A stretch of DNA of 64,000 nucleotides from Ziziphus jujuba (lineage: Eukaryota; Streptophyta; Magnoliopsida; Rosales; Rhamnaceae): positions 6,352,501 to 6,416,500 of the forward strand of contig NC_083387.1 of NCBI RefSeq assembly GCF_031755915.1, read 5' to 3'. The translations under genes and the position numbers were made by a program. A model generated the notes under the pieces. That model was not told the DNA's origin. It did no database searches and saw only the letters and a program-made list of their open reading frames with translations. This document shows positions 49,236 through 59,324 of the stretch, one piece after another (the stretch's first letter is position 1; each line of letters opens with the position of its first letter).

Positions 49236-49591
49236 TGTTACGGAATTGGGAGAAAAATAACTAGCAACGGAAACAAAGAAAGCGAAGAACAAACATACAA
49301 TTTACGTGGAAACCCTTGACGGGAAAAACCACGGGCAGGGAGAAGCAAATCAAATATCGAAAAATTGGTACAAAGGTGAGCAAAATTTCGCGATACCCTA
49401 AAACCCCAAATTACAGCCGAAAAACCCCAAAAACATAAAAAAATATATTGTACGGAAGAAACCCTAAAATTGAACAGGTCCGCTTCCACCACAGAGCCCC
49501 AAATTTTTCTCCAAAATTAGTTTCACCAAATGGGTCGCACCGCGAGCTTTTCGGATCGGATCAACAAGAATTTGGGTCACTAACTCTAACA
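49236..49591 (-). repeat. 5' LTR of the copia element (356 bp)
   Basis: TGTTACGG at its right-hand reading start on the plus strand and CTCTAACA at its end. It is 69 bp shorter than the 3' LTR. The missing piece lies between two tcc triplets, as expected for a small slippage deletion. Promoter activity of the element should reside here. Confidence 0.95.
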
Positions 49592-49596
49592 ATTAC
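49592..49596. repeat. Target site duplication of the copia element, right copy (ATTAC)
   Basis: Identical to 44698-44702. Confidence 0.9.
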
Positions 49597-50530
49597 TATT
49601 ATTTTTTGTTGATAAAGATAGTATTTTATGTTAGAGATGAAGAAAATTAACCATGCGATAAATTGGAAAGAATATTCCAACTTGGAAACCTATTTTCCCA
49701 TCCGAAACCCAAATGCTTTTCATAGTGCGTTACGGAGTTGTGATCAGTATGACTAAACTTTATATGCTTCAGCATTTAACGCGAAACTTCCAGGAGAAGA
49801 ACATTTCCACTTCGAAGAGGGAAAAAAAAAAAAAACATGAAAATCCCCATTTCGTAAGTAAAAGAAAAAAAAATTATATTCAGTCATATCATAGAGAAAG
49901 GGAATAAAAAATAAAAATAAAAATAAATAGAATTAGATTAGCAAGTGGTCGCGTGGGCCAACATGTCAACGTGCCTTTTTTTCCATTAAGAACGACACTT
50001 TTCCCACCATGAAATCTCATAAGCACAAATGGTTTTTTTTTTTTTTTTTTTTTTGGTTGTAAGGGACAAAAGTTTTTTATTAATTTTTATTTTTATTTTT
50101 GTTGGTAATGGCCCTAATGGAGACGAATGGTAAAGTCATAGACCCAGCCAAATGTGTCTGTCTTGGGCCTGTGCAGGTGCAGCTGTGGTGGCCTAAGTTG
50201 TTAGTCGTTAGCTCGTGTATCAATGTGTGTGTTTTCGGCTGCCACTCAAATTCTTCATGTTCCGTAGTCAGTACAAAAAGCCTTTTTTTTTTTTTTTTGG
50301 GGTGAATAGGGTCCAATTTTTTTGGATGTACGTAAAAAGTTTCGCTGAATATATATTTCTTTTTGCCTGCTTATTCCGTGGAACTCTTGTTGACGGGAAA
50401 GCTTAGTACAACCCAATATCTAATCCGATGCACTCCAATCACATAACCGACCCATATTCTGCCAAACACGATGCATATCCGACTTTATCTTTTTCGCTTT
50501 TTTGTCTTGTGTGTTTTGTAAGCATTTATC

Positions 50531-50565
<35 letters not shown>

Positions 50566-51190
50566 AGTTATACAAGTATAAAAAGCATTTTTTTTTTTTT
50601 AAGAAGCGGGTTGATTTAATTAAATTTGTTTTATTGTCATATTTCATAAAAATGTCTCGGATGTTTCATTTCTTACAAGATTTTTTTTTTTATTTGTGTA
50701 TATCAATTAAATTTGATTAGGGAATTTTTCAAACTTATTTAATTAAACATATCTTCGATGAAATTTCGGAAATATATGTCTGGTTGGACCGTTGAGATGT
50801 TTTATTTTTTTATTTTTAGTTAAGTCACACTACAGTTGTAATATAAAATGTAGAAAAGAGTATAATTGAAACCTAAAACTTTTGGAAGTGAAGAGTATAT
50901 CATTAGACTAACTTATTTGTGAACCTTTTGCTAATGGAGAAGATTTTGGCCTTGAATTGATAACCTTTCTCATCTAATCAGTAATCACATGCGATGTGAA
51001 TAAATAAAGGGACAAAACAGAACATTTATTCAGCAAAAAGGAGAACAAGATCTTCGGTGATTGGCGCTCCTTTAACTAATCTCTCCCAAAGAATATACGA
51101 CCAACCTAAACAAGTAAAATGGAAAACCCCACTAGTTTTTCTCCACCAAAAATAGTAGTACTTGGTGCCTTGGATGTTACTTTTTCCTAA
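49597..51190. repeat. Right part of block R copy 2 and duplicated block Q, copy 3
   Basis: About 49597-49960 matches 20835-21275, and about 50020-50940 matches blocks Q copies 1 and 2. A LINE-like 3' end may be present at about 50036-50085 (T run, then ggttgtaagggacaaaagtt), seen from the opposite strand. A (TA)n run lies at about 50532-50563. No gene is supported. Confidence 0.7.
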
Positions 51191-51874
51191 ACCATATATT
51201 ATTTTCATTCGTTAATTTTATTCTTTTTTAAAATAAAATGACAAAGAAAAAGGATGTGACAAAAAGTCCATTATAGTACTACATGTGGAGCCCGACAAAT
51301 TCATTAACTAAAATCACAAGGCAACATTTATAGGTTACATTTGCTGTTGGTCCCCAAATATCAATAATTGTTAAATAATTAATATATACAACTCATATTT
51401 TATTTGGCGTAACATGTCTGTGAATAAATAACAAAAATCCAATACAATATTACTTGCTATAATGCGAACCCTTTGTATTCATATGCTGCATCATTAATTT
51501 GATTTTAATCACAAATAATAACTCATTTATAACTCATGATTCAATTAATTTATACATGGTGGTCGGCGTTGGTAAAATATATCTATATATATATATATGT
51601 ATATATATTAAAGTGACTGTTATTAGTCAAAGTCCAATCATATATTAGTCAAAATCCAAACATCATGCAACGGTCATTTTCATCTTTCCTTTTTATGAGA
51701 TTCCTCCCTTCCAATACAGTTAATTAGTAATTATTAAGAACTTGCAATGATAATGGGCAAGATAATATTGCATTTGGTCATATGAAGGCATTACAAAGCT
51801 AGATTTTTCTTTTTTTTAGCATTCGCTCTGAAAGCTATAAATGAAGACTCTTTCATCATAAATTACCTTTACTC
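51191..51874. repeat. Truncated block P, copy 4
   Basis: Aligns with 23590-24235 and 1-540 (aaaaagtccat-atagta, ttggcgtaacatgtc-type text, catcattaatttgattttaatc). It stops at about 51872, where block W text begins directly. Confidence 0.75.
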
Positions 51875-53850
51875 AATTAATGAGATTCAACTGAAATAGT
51901 AAAACTAAAGTCCTTTTATCCCAAATTTCAATTTTCTACTTTACGTTGAAAAACTTTATTAATCAATTTGGTGATGGATTATAGGGTCCAACACATCCAA
52001 ATCCAAAATGTTCAAACCCTGCTAGGTCCCCTATTCCCTCCACCTTTCTAAACGCTTCTCTCTTTCGCATTCCTCATAAAGTCGTCAAAAGTGGGCCCTA
52101 CACGATTTTCTGATTTCTCTCCACCCACCTACCTTCTTCTTCCCCAACTTTGCTTTGCCTTTTATTTTATTTTATTTTTTGCTTAGCTTCCTTCCAACTT
52201 TTTTAAGTTATACCATCATTTTTTTTTTTTTCCTTTGCTGAACTTATACCATCTAATTTTGATAATTTAAGATGGTTGGTGACTTGATGTGACATTTATG
52301 TGTTAGAGAGATAGCCTTACGTTTTTGTTTTATTATTAATAGTATATATTTTTTAAATTTGTAATTTGGTGCATGACTTTGTTGGGTATTCATATGATTA
52401 GAAAAGCTGCTCAATGTTAGGATATTATATAGCATTAATAAAGCTTTAATTATTTTCTTGAACCCCAACTTGATGATAAGTGTTTTTCTAACTTATGTAG
52501 TAGTCATAAATGTAATAAAATTTATAATTTATTGGTTTTGTATAAGGAGTATAGATGTTCCAAAAATGACAAAATAGTAATGAATGTACAAAACAAAATG
52601 CTGATATAGAAAGAACATATCGGAGATCTAATTTCACCTTCTTCCTTTTTATTTGAAAATTTGAGGAAGGTTTTTTTAGCATCAGGGCTGATCCAAACAG
52701 GATCTGAGATTTTTTAGTAGAGCTAGCTCATTGACATATGGATTGTTCAAACGGACCACACAAACTTCTTATTAATATAAACAACATGATTTGAAAGAGA
52801 ATTGAAAGTAACAACTCTATCCATCGAAACCAATTATAATAAGAAAAAAGAAAATTAAATAAATGTGTGAGAAAGCTTAAATATAAATCTAATCCCATTG
52901 CACCTGCATGCGCAATTAACTAAACACAAAATAAATAAATAAAAATTCAGTTCGATTAAAATCTTGTTAATTTAATTTGCCTCGAAAAGGGTTGTTGATC
53001 AATGCTTCCAAAAATATTTACAGTCAACAGACCTATCAATTTACCTTTACATTTTGACATTTTGATTTTGCATATAATATTTTTCATCTCTTATATATTT
53101 AAAGACTGACCCCCACACATTGAATTGATTTGGCGAAGCGAATCTTTGACAATATCATTTAATTAATTTGATGGAAAAAAGTACATTTTTGATATAGCTT
53201 AAACACTACGAAACGGAGTTGGTGAGACCACTTTCATCTCACTAAAACGGGCAAAGTGTGGATAAACCATATATAATATATAGCTTCTGATTCTTGATTC
53301 AAATTTGAGGGTGATTTGATCAGTCAAAAATATATAAGAATTAGATAAATAATCTAACGATTATATAACAAAAGAATAAACTTGGTTTAACAATCGGAGA
53401 TGAGAAAAAAAAAAAAAATATTATCCACTACAGGCTATTGATATACATTAAAACAGAGTATATAGAGGGGGGAAAATATCAATCCTATGGTAGTGTAGGA
53501 ACGGAAGAGGGTGTGAAATGGAAATTTTTTTTTAAAAATAAATGGAATGGAATAGAATAGAAAGAAATGAAGAGTGGAGCATTTATTCAATTAGATTTTG
53601 AAATTAACATAGGAATCAACAACATATCAAATTATTTTGACCAAAATACCCTACATACGATATAATTAAACTAATTAATTTTTATTTTTATTTTAAAAAA
53701 TAACTTAAAATTTCCAGAAAAGCATAATCTGGGTTAGATGTTGATGGTGTAATTGAGGAGAGACAACGTCCTCGGGTCTTGGCATTGTCATGTGAAAGTG
53801 GAAGCTTCCTTACCTTGCTTTTAGTCTTTAACGAAATGTGTATTTTTATT
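51875..53850. repeat. Duplicated block W, copy 2
   Basis: Aligns with 30605-32260 (gtcgtcaaaagtgggccc, agagatagccttacg, atcagggctgatccaaacag in shorter parts, gttagatgttgatggtgtaatt). No gene is supported inside. Confidence 0.7.
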
Positions 53851-53975
53851 TTTTTTTAATTGTATCATCATCATCACTACTATTATTATTGTGTACAGTT
53901 TCTATTCCCTTCTAACAGTTGCACTGAAAATTAACTCAGACTCAAGTGTTTCTTTTTTTTGGGTTTCAAAACTGG

Positions 53976-53984
53976 TATAAAAAA
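53976..53984 (+). promoter_or_regulatory. TATA box of small gene 5
   Basis: TATAAAAAA lies 32 bp before the ATG at 54008 and 47 bp before the second in-frame ATG at 54023. A transcription start about 30 bp downstream would fall at or next to the first ATG. Confidence 0.5.
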
Positions 53985-54007
53985 CCAAGAGACTCCGTAA
54001 AAATTTA

Positions 54008-54418
54008 ATGGCGAAAAAGGTTATGCATATTCTGCAACCGAACCAGGAGGTGGGAATGACGACGGAGTTGCAGAAGGAGGACTTGAACCCACCTGAAACC
54101 GGTGAATTTAGAGGCACCGCAGCTGAGCCATGGCCGTTCAAGCCCAAAACCGGAAGCTTATTTCCGAAGAAGAAGAGGTCAGTTAAGAAGATGGTTCTCC
54201 GGTATATAACTCGAAGTTTCTCTATTTTCAGCCGCCGCCGTCCTCCACCGCCGTCGTCCTCCGCCGGTAATTTTCATCTGGACAACGGTGAAAGCTGTTT
54301 CACGACGATCTTACCGCTCAAACCGATCGACGGTGGACTCCAAGAAGAGTTCCCGTCTTCCGCCGTCTTCCTCCGCCGTGCTTTGCCACCTTCCCCCGGA
54401 AACCATCACCGCGACTAG
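54008..54418 (+). CDS. Small gene 5: 136-residue Pro/Arg-rich protein with LFPKKKRSVKKM core
   Basis: A single-exon gene of 136 codons, not recognised. The N-terminus (1-37) is polar and acidic. A conserved block AAEPWPFKPKTGSLFPKKKR (about 38-57) continues as SVKKMVLRYITRSFS, likely a basic amphipathic helix. The following stretch is Arg/Pro/Ser-rich (RRRPPPPSSS), then an acidic middle with one Cys, and finally RRALPPSPGN. It is strongly similar to the gene at 56603. The PKKKRSVKKMVL part matches the basic core of the four short genes, so all six appear related; the C-terminal IYPYP tail is absent. Two in-frame starts are possible. The first ATG (54008) is used here, but it sits where transcription probably begins, and only the ATG at 54023 is conserved in the paralogue. 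The GC content is far above the flanks. A nuclear location is possible given the basic cluster. Confidence 0.75.
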   Translation: MAKKVMHILQPNQEVGMTTELQKEDLNPPETGEFRGTAAEPWPFKPKTGSLFPKKKRSVKKMVLRYITRSFSIFSRRRPPPPSSSAGNFHLDNGESCFTTILPLKPIDGGLQEEFPSSAVFLRRALPPSPGNHHRD

Positions 54419-56544
54419 GCGGAATCTGTTTCGGAATAGGTGGAGCATAAGAAGAGCAAAGAAGATAAGCCTCAGTCTGTAGTCTCTGTATAGCAGCATG
54501 CGAAAGGTCTTTCTGTGTCTGTCTCTGTTACCTGGTCTCCATTAATTAGTAATGTCTCTGTTATCTGTATTTTGTTCCTGTCACTGTTTGGTTTTTCTAT
54601 ATGAGAATTCTAATTATCTTAATTTTGATTATAAATTCATTGCGTCCCTTCTTGTTTTTCTGTATGAGAATTCTATATTATCTTGATTTTGATTATAAAT
54701 TCATTGCTTCCCGTGCTTCTTCTCAGTTAAAATCCATTCCCTGCCTAAGGTATAAAAATGCTTTGTTCTTCACTAAAAGTTGTTCGGAAAGGAAATAAAA
54801 ATAAGATTTTTCGTACAACTTCATATAATCCAGAAAAAAAGACCAACCCTTTCTTCTTCTTCTTCTTCTTCTTCTTCTTCTTTTTCTTTTTTTTTTTTTT
54901 TTTTTTGGGTGAATTTAGAGTAAGAATTGAAAAATTTAGAAATGGTAACTCATTGGTCTCAAATATTTGCAAGGGAATCATAGGAAATGAGCAAAATGTT
55001 GGATTTTTTCAATTTTAGGAATCATATGGTCCCAATTCCTTGAAAATTAACCAACTTTGCAACGGGATAGAATTTATCTGACCCTGAAGTGACCGTAATA
55101 AAAGTAAAACTGAAACAATAGATAGAAGCTAAGTTTGCTCTTTTTTCCATTTTTCTGATATTATCTTTTCATTCAATTTTGAGTCCGATGTCAAACTAGG
55201 CTTCATTCAATGATATTAACCCAAAAAAGCAAAAATAAAAAAAAACAAATAAAACAAATTCCCTTTCAGCAACAACGATAAGAAATTTTGCTTCAATCTC
55301 CTTGGTACTCGATTTTCTTTCCTTTTCTTGGTGTCCCAAATCAATCCTATCCCGGTCACCAATAAAAATTCCGTTGCTTTTTTCTTTCAAACCCACTTTT
55401 TTACCTTTGGTCCTTTTGGTAACAGTAATGCAGGTCTTAGAACCTGGTGGTTCAACCTTCCATTGTGGTGTTTAACTAGTTCTTCTTGTTTCCAATTGAA
55501 TCTTGTTAGATGTCTTGCAACTCTTTTCTTTATCCTTATTTTTTTTGGTAAATACTGATATTCATTGCGAAAGTTTTCTTTATCCTTGTTCTTATGCCAA
55601 TGTGTTAGTAGGTGAAATGATATATTAATTTTAACTTAATTTTGTATACAATATTCAATCTTGAATTTTATTAGGTTTATAATTCTTATATAAGATGGGA
55701 CCCAAAGTTGGTTTCTCTCTCTATCTGACACATCCCCGCCTATTTGGGAAGCTTTCGTCAGTCTCATAGAATATTTAGGACATGCTAAACTTTTGAATTA
55801 TCTCATTTGTCAATGTTTTATTCCTTATCCTCCTAAGTCCTGACCATTCTGCTAAACAATAAAACAATTACAATGGATTTCTAAACTAGGAAACTTGTGT
55901 TGAGTGGGTAGAGTTCTGTGTACATTAAAATTGAAAGGCATAATTTTAAAAAAAAAAAAAAAGTGATGGATTTGTGGTGATAAGCTGATCCATCATTTTA
56001 TTATTATTATTTTACACAAAGATGTAATGATATATAAACTGAATAAAAAAAGCAAACAAAAAGCTAGCACCAATTGGATACTCAGTAATGAAAGTAGTTT
56101 ATTGACTTCAACTTCTAAAGCCTTTGAAAGCACTTACTATTTTATAAGATTCTAAGAGTTCCTACAACCTTTTTTGTCAAAATATATATATATATATATA
56201 AATAAAAATAAAAATGAAAATGAAAATAAGACAACCCTTTGGCAAAACGCTTTTTGGTGCTAAAATCCACAAGCATACCACCCTATCTTGATTTGCATTC
56301 AATTTTGGAAAAAATAAAAAAATAAAAAAATAACACAACCAGATTGATGCTTATAGTAATGAGACGATCGGCTTGTGATTGGAAACTGCCTGTAGCATTT
56401 TTGCTTCTTTGGCAGAAATAGTTATTATTATGCTTTTTTTGTGTACATGTGTATTTCATTATTACTATAATTATTATGCAGTGTGAACAGTTTGAGTTTG
56501 AGCTTCTATTTCTATTGCCTGCCAACATTTATACTTAAAAGTCG
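54419..56544. repeat. 3' flank of small gene 5: duplicated blocks X copy 1 and Y copy 1
   Basis: About 54540-55780 aligns with 57100-58010 (tctctgttatctgtattttgtt, tcattgcgtcc, ttagaaatggtaactcattgg in shorter parts, cttgcaactcttttcttt). About 56240-56420 aligns with 63150-63360. A (CTT)n-T(n) tract lies at about 54851-54906. Frames in this stretch are not conserved as frames. Confidence 0.65.
55524..55587. mobile_element. LINE-type insertion of 36 bp with perfect 14 bp target duplication
   Basis: ttttctttatcctt lies at 55524-55537 and 55574-55587. The insert (55538-55573) reads, on the minus strand, CTTTCGCAATGAATATCAG then TATTTACC and A(8). The paralogous site at 57916-57929 has the word once (one mismatch) and no insert. 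This is the longest example of the insert family and shows its 3' end. Confidence 0.85.
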
Positions 56545-56553
56545 TATTTAAAA
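56545..56553 (+). promoter_or_regulatory. TATA-like element of small gene 6
   Basis: TATTTAAAA lies at the position aligned with the TATAAAAAA of small gene 5, 58 bp before the ATG at 56603. Confidence 0.45.
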
Positions 56554-56602
56554 CCGAGAGAACAACATAGCACAGAGGAAAACTTTGTTGGTGGAAAAGG
56601 TT

Positions 56603-56998
56603 ATGCATATTCCGCAACTGAACCAGGAGGGGAATATGGTGACGGAGTTACCGAAAGAGGAAGCGGACCCACCTGAAACCGGAGAATGGGGACCCACCGC
56701 AGCTGAGCCATGGCCGTTCAAACCCAAAACCGGAAGTTTATTCCCAAAAAAGAAGAGTTCCGTTAAGAAGATGATTTTCCGGTATATTACTCGAAGTTTC
56801 TCTGCTTTCTGCCGCCATCGTCATGCACCGCCTTCGACCTCCGCCGGAAATTTTCAGCTGGACGACCGTGAAAGCTGTTTCATGACGGTCTTACAGCTCA
56901 AACCGGTCGACGATGGTCCTGAAGAAGACTTCCCTCGTTCCGCCGTCTTCCTCCGCCGTGCTCCGCCACCTTCGCCGGGAAATTTTCAATGGGACTAG
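56603..56998 (+). CDS. Small gene 6: 131-residue paralogue of small gene 5 with altered start
   Basis: A single-exon frame closely similar to the gene at 54008. It has an acidic N-terminus with PPETGEW, the block AAEPWPFKPKTGSLFPKKK, then SVKKMIFRYITRSFS, an Arg/His/Pro-rich segment, the SCF-M-T-V-L-Q-LKP segment and the tail RRAPPPSPGN. Codons upstream of 56603 still align with the first residues of gene 5, but the ATG there is TTG here (56588), so the first usable ATG is the one at 56603, which is conserved in both genes. The upstream codons would be read only with a non-AUG start. Substitutions relative to gene 5 are spread over the protein without a frame break, which suggests that the frame is maintained. 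The function is unknown. Confidence 0.72.
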   Translation: MHIPQLNQEGNMVTELPKEEADPPETGEWGPTAAEPWPFKPKTGSLFPKKKSSVKKMIFRYITRSFSAFCRHRHAPPSTSAGNFQLDDRESCFMTVLQLKPVDDGPEEDFPRSAVFLRRAPPPSPGNFQWD

Positions 56999-58560
56999 GC
57001 GGAATCGGTTTACCATGGATAACACCATATATGAAATCTATGGTCTTTATCTTTTTTTTTTCTTTTTTTTTTTTATGTAATAATCTGGTTTATTAATTAG
57101 TTGTTTCTCTGTTATCTCTGTATTTTGTTTGATTGATTTTTCTGATTGAGACTTCTAAATATCTTGAATTTGATTATTAATTCATTGCGTCCGTAGCTTC
57201 TTCCAAGTTATAATCCATTCCCTGCCCAGAAACTACGGTGTGTGTAAAGTTGCTCTGCTTTTCACTAAAACGAGTTCAGGACGGAAATAAATTTAAAAAA
57301 AATAAAAAAAATAAAAAATAAACCTAAAGATTTTTCATACAACTTTATAATTCATAAAAAGGCCAACTGTTTTGCGAATTTATGTAAAAGATGAAAAATT
57401 TAGAAATGGTAATTGGCAACTCATTGGTCTCAAAGGTAGGAGTTTTCAATTTTAGGTACTTTTGGAAGCTAATTTCATGAAAATGACCCCCAACCTTGTA
57501 AAAAGTTGAATTCAACACACTAGGAAATGACCCTATAAAAAGTGAAGTTAAAGCAATAGATCGAGCTATATTTGCTCTTTTTAGCATTTTCTTTTCTTAT
57601 ATGATCTTCTCATTCAATTTGGAGAGCCCAATGCTATCAACCCAGAAAGCAAAAAGTAAAGAAAAATTCCCTTTTGTCAAAAATCATAAGAAATTATGCT
57701 TCAATCTCCTAGGGACTATTTTCTTCCCTTTTCTTGGTGTCCCAATCCTATTCCGGTCACCATTCAAAATTCTGTTAGCTTTTTTCTTTTACACCCACTT
57801 TTTTACTTTTTGGTTAAGAGTAATGCAGGGTTTAGGATCCGGTGCCCAATCTTCCATTGATGGTGTTTTCGGTAGTTCTTGTTTTCAATTGAATCTTGTA
57901 AATGTCTTGCAACTATTTTCTTTACCCTTATTCTTATGCCAATGTGGGAGTAGGTGGAATGATATATTAATTTTAACTTTATTTTATGTATAATATCCCA
58001 TCTTGACTTTTATTACGTTTATAATTATATAATATCACATACGGGATTTAAAATTAAGCAAAACTTAAATATTTAATTTCAGCAAAAAAAAAAAACTTAA
58101 ATATTTAAATGAAATTTTCCATACAAATCCCAAATAGTACGGAACTGTCAGAAAAGCACACTTGCAACAACTGCTGTCAAGAGTTGGCGTTTATTATTAT
58201 TAATTTGCAACAATTATTTACTATTATTTGTACGGACAATATAACCAAAAAAAAAAAAAAAGTTAGGTCAAACAAAGTAATCTTTTTTATTTTCTTGACC
58301 AATCAACAACACCTAGTAATTATCATTTATTATTATTATTATTCTTTTGTGGTCAACAAAAATGAACTCACAGTCAATCTATGTTTTCTTGTTAATCATG
58401 CTCTTGTCAATTCGGAAACTTCCAAGAACGTGCATATGCTTAAGGATACAATTTAGAAGAAGTTGTCCACCGTATAAGAAGGAAAAAGGGGCAAAAAGGT
58501 CAAATCTATTTAATAAAAAATCCTAATGAAAGCAAATGGGTCATTCCGACCAGTTACATG
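56999..58560. repeat. 3' flank of small gene 6: duplicated block X, copy 2
   Basis: About 57100-58010 aligns with block X copy 1 and its end with 17100-17200. About 58060-58560 is AT-rich with no recognised feature. The 130-codon frame at 57601-57993 is not kept in the paralogous copy, so it is not called. Confidence 0.6.
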
Positions 58561-58620
58561 AAACTTAAAAAATTGATATTAAAATCGAAAAAATCATCAA
58601 AGTCCTGGTCAATTGTGGGC

Positions 58621-58710
58621 TGTAGCTTATATATAGATCGTGGGACATTCTTTTACTATTGTCGTTGTAGCTTATATATAGATCGTGGGACATTCTTTTA
58701 CTATTGTCGT
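58621..58710. repeat. 45 bp perfect tandem duplication
   Basis: 58621-58665 and 58666-58710 are identical (starting tgtagcttatatatagatcg). Lack of any difference suggests a recent event. Confidence 0.95.
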
Positions 58711-59324
58711 TTTTTGTTTGTCTGTTTGGATTTTATTTCAAGATTCACTGTTTCAGTGGGTCATGCATGCACCATATTCAAGTAGCAATGAAAGTTACAT
58801 CCACAATAACAAAATAAACTAATTGAAAGCAACAAATTAAGAAAACCAATAAAATATACATTGGAAATTGTCCGCAATTGGTTTCAATATTATTTTTTCC
58901 ATTGATCATATTCAATAGAACTGGTTATAATAATTTAATTAGAACTCACACAAAAAGTGTATTTTATTGAGTAAAATAATGAAATAGAAGACATGATCAA
59001 AATCGAAAAGAAAAAAGAAAAAAATGAAAGAAAAATAAATAGTATAATAATAATAGTCATTATCAAGTGCACGTGGGTGTTTTGACCCCCGTCCCATTTA
59101 ACCATGCCCGGCTCTCCAAAATATTTTAATAATTTTTTTTTCTTTCACTTCCTTACTGTCTTTTTCATATATCTTCACTTTTATGCCATTATTGTAATTT
59201 CACTAAGTTGGAAGGTCAGCGTATAATTGAAGTTGTATATATATATATATATATATATAGAAAGGTGGATTTTGTAAGTTAGCCTGTTGCAAAACTTGTC
59301 TGACTATGCTTGGTTTACTTTTTT
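58711..59324. other. AT-rich spacer
   Basis: No gene. About 59050-59090 (gtcattatcaagtgcacgtggg) resembles 15670-15700 and 7830-7860. A (TA)n run lies at about 59236-59259. Confidence 0.45.

Larger units (their letters stand above)
44703..49591 (-). mobile_element. Complete Ty1/copia LTR retrotransposon (about 4.9 kb)
   Basis: Both LTRs begin TGTTA and end TAACA when read on the minus strand, and ATTAC flanks both sides. The order on the minus strand is 5' LTR, primer-binding site, a single gag-pol frame, polypurine tract, 3' LTR. The domain order gag, protease, integrase, reverse transcriptase, RNase H is that of copia elements. The overall look is closest to the Tork/Tnt1-type group as I remember it. 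The reading frame is uninterrupted, so the element may be able to move or was able until recently. It is inserted in block R copy 2; block R copy 1 is the empty site. Confidence 0.97.

Noticed and set aside
57601..57993. 130-codon frame downstream of small gene 6
   Set aside because: Block X copy 1 (55160-55600) has the homologous DNA with a broken frame; composition is low-complexity.
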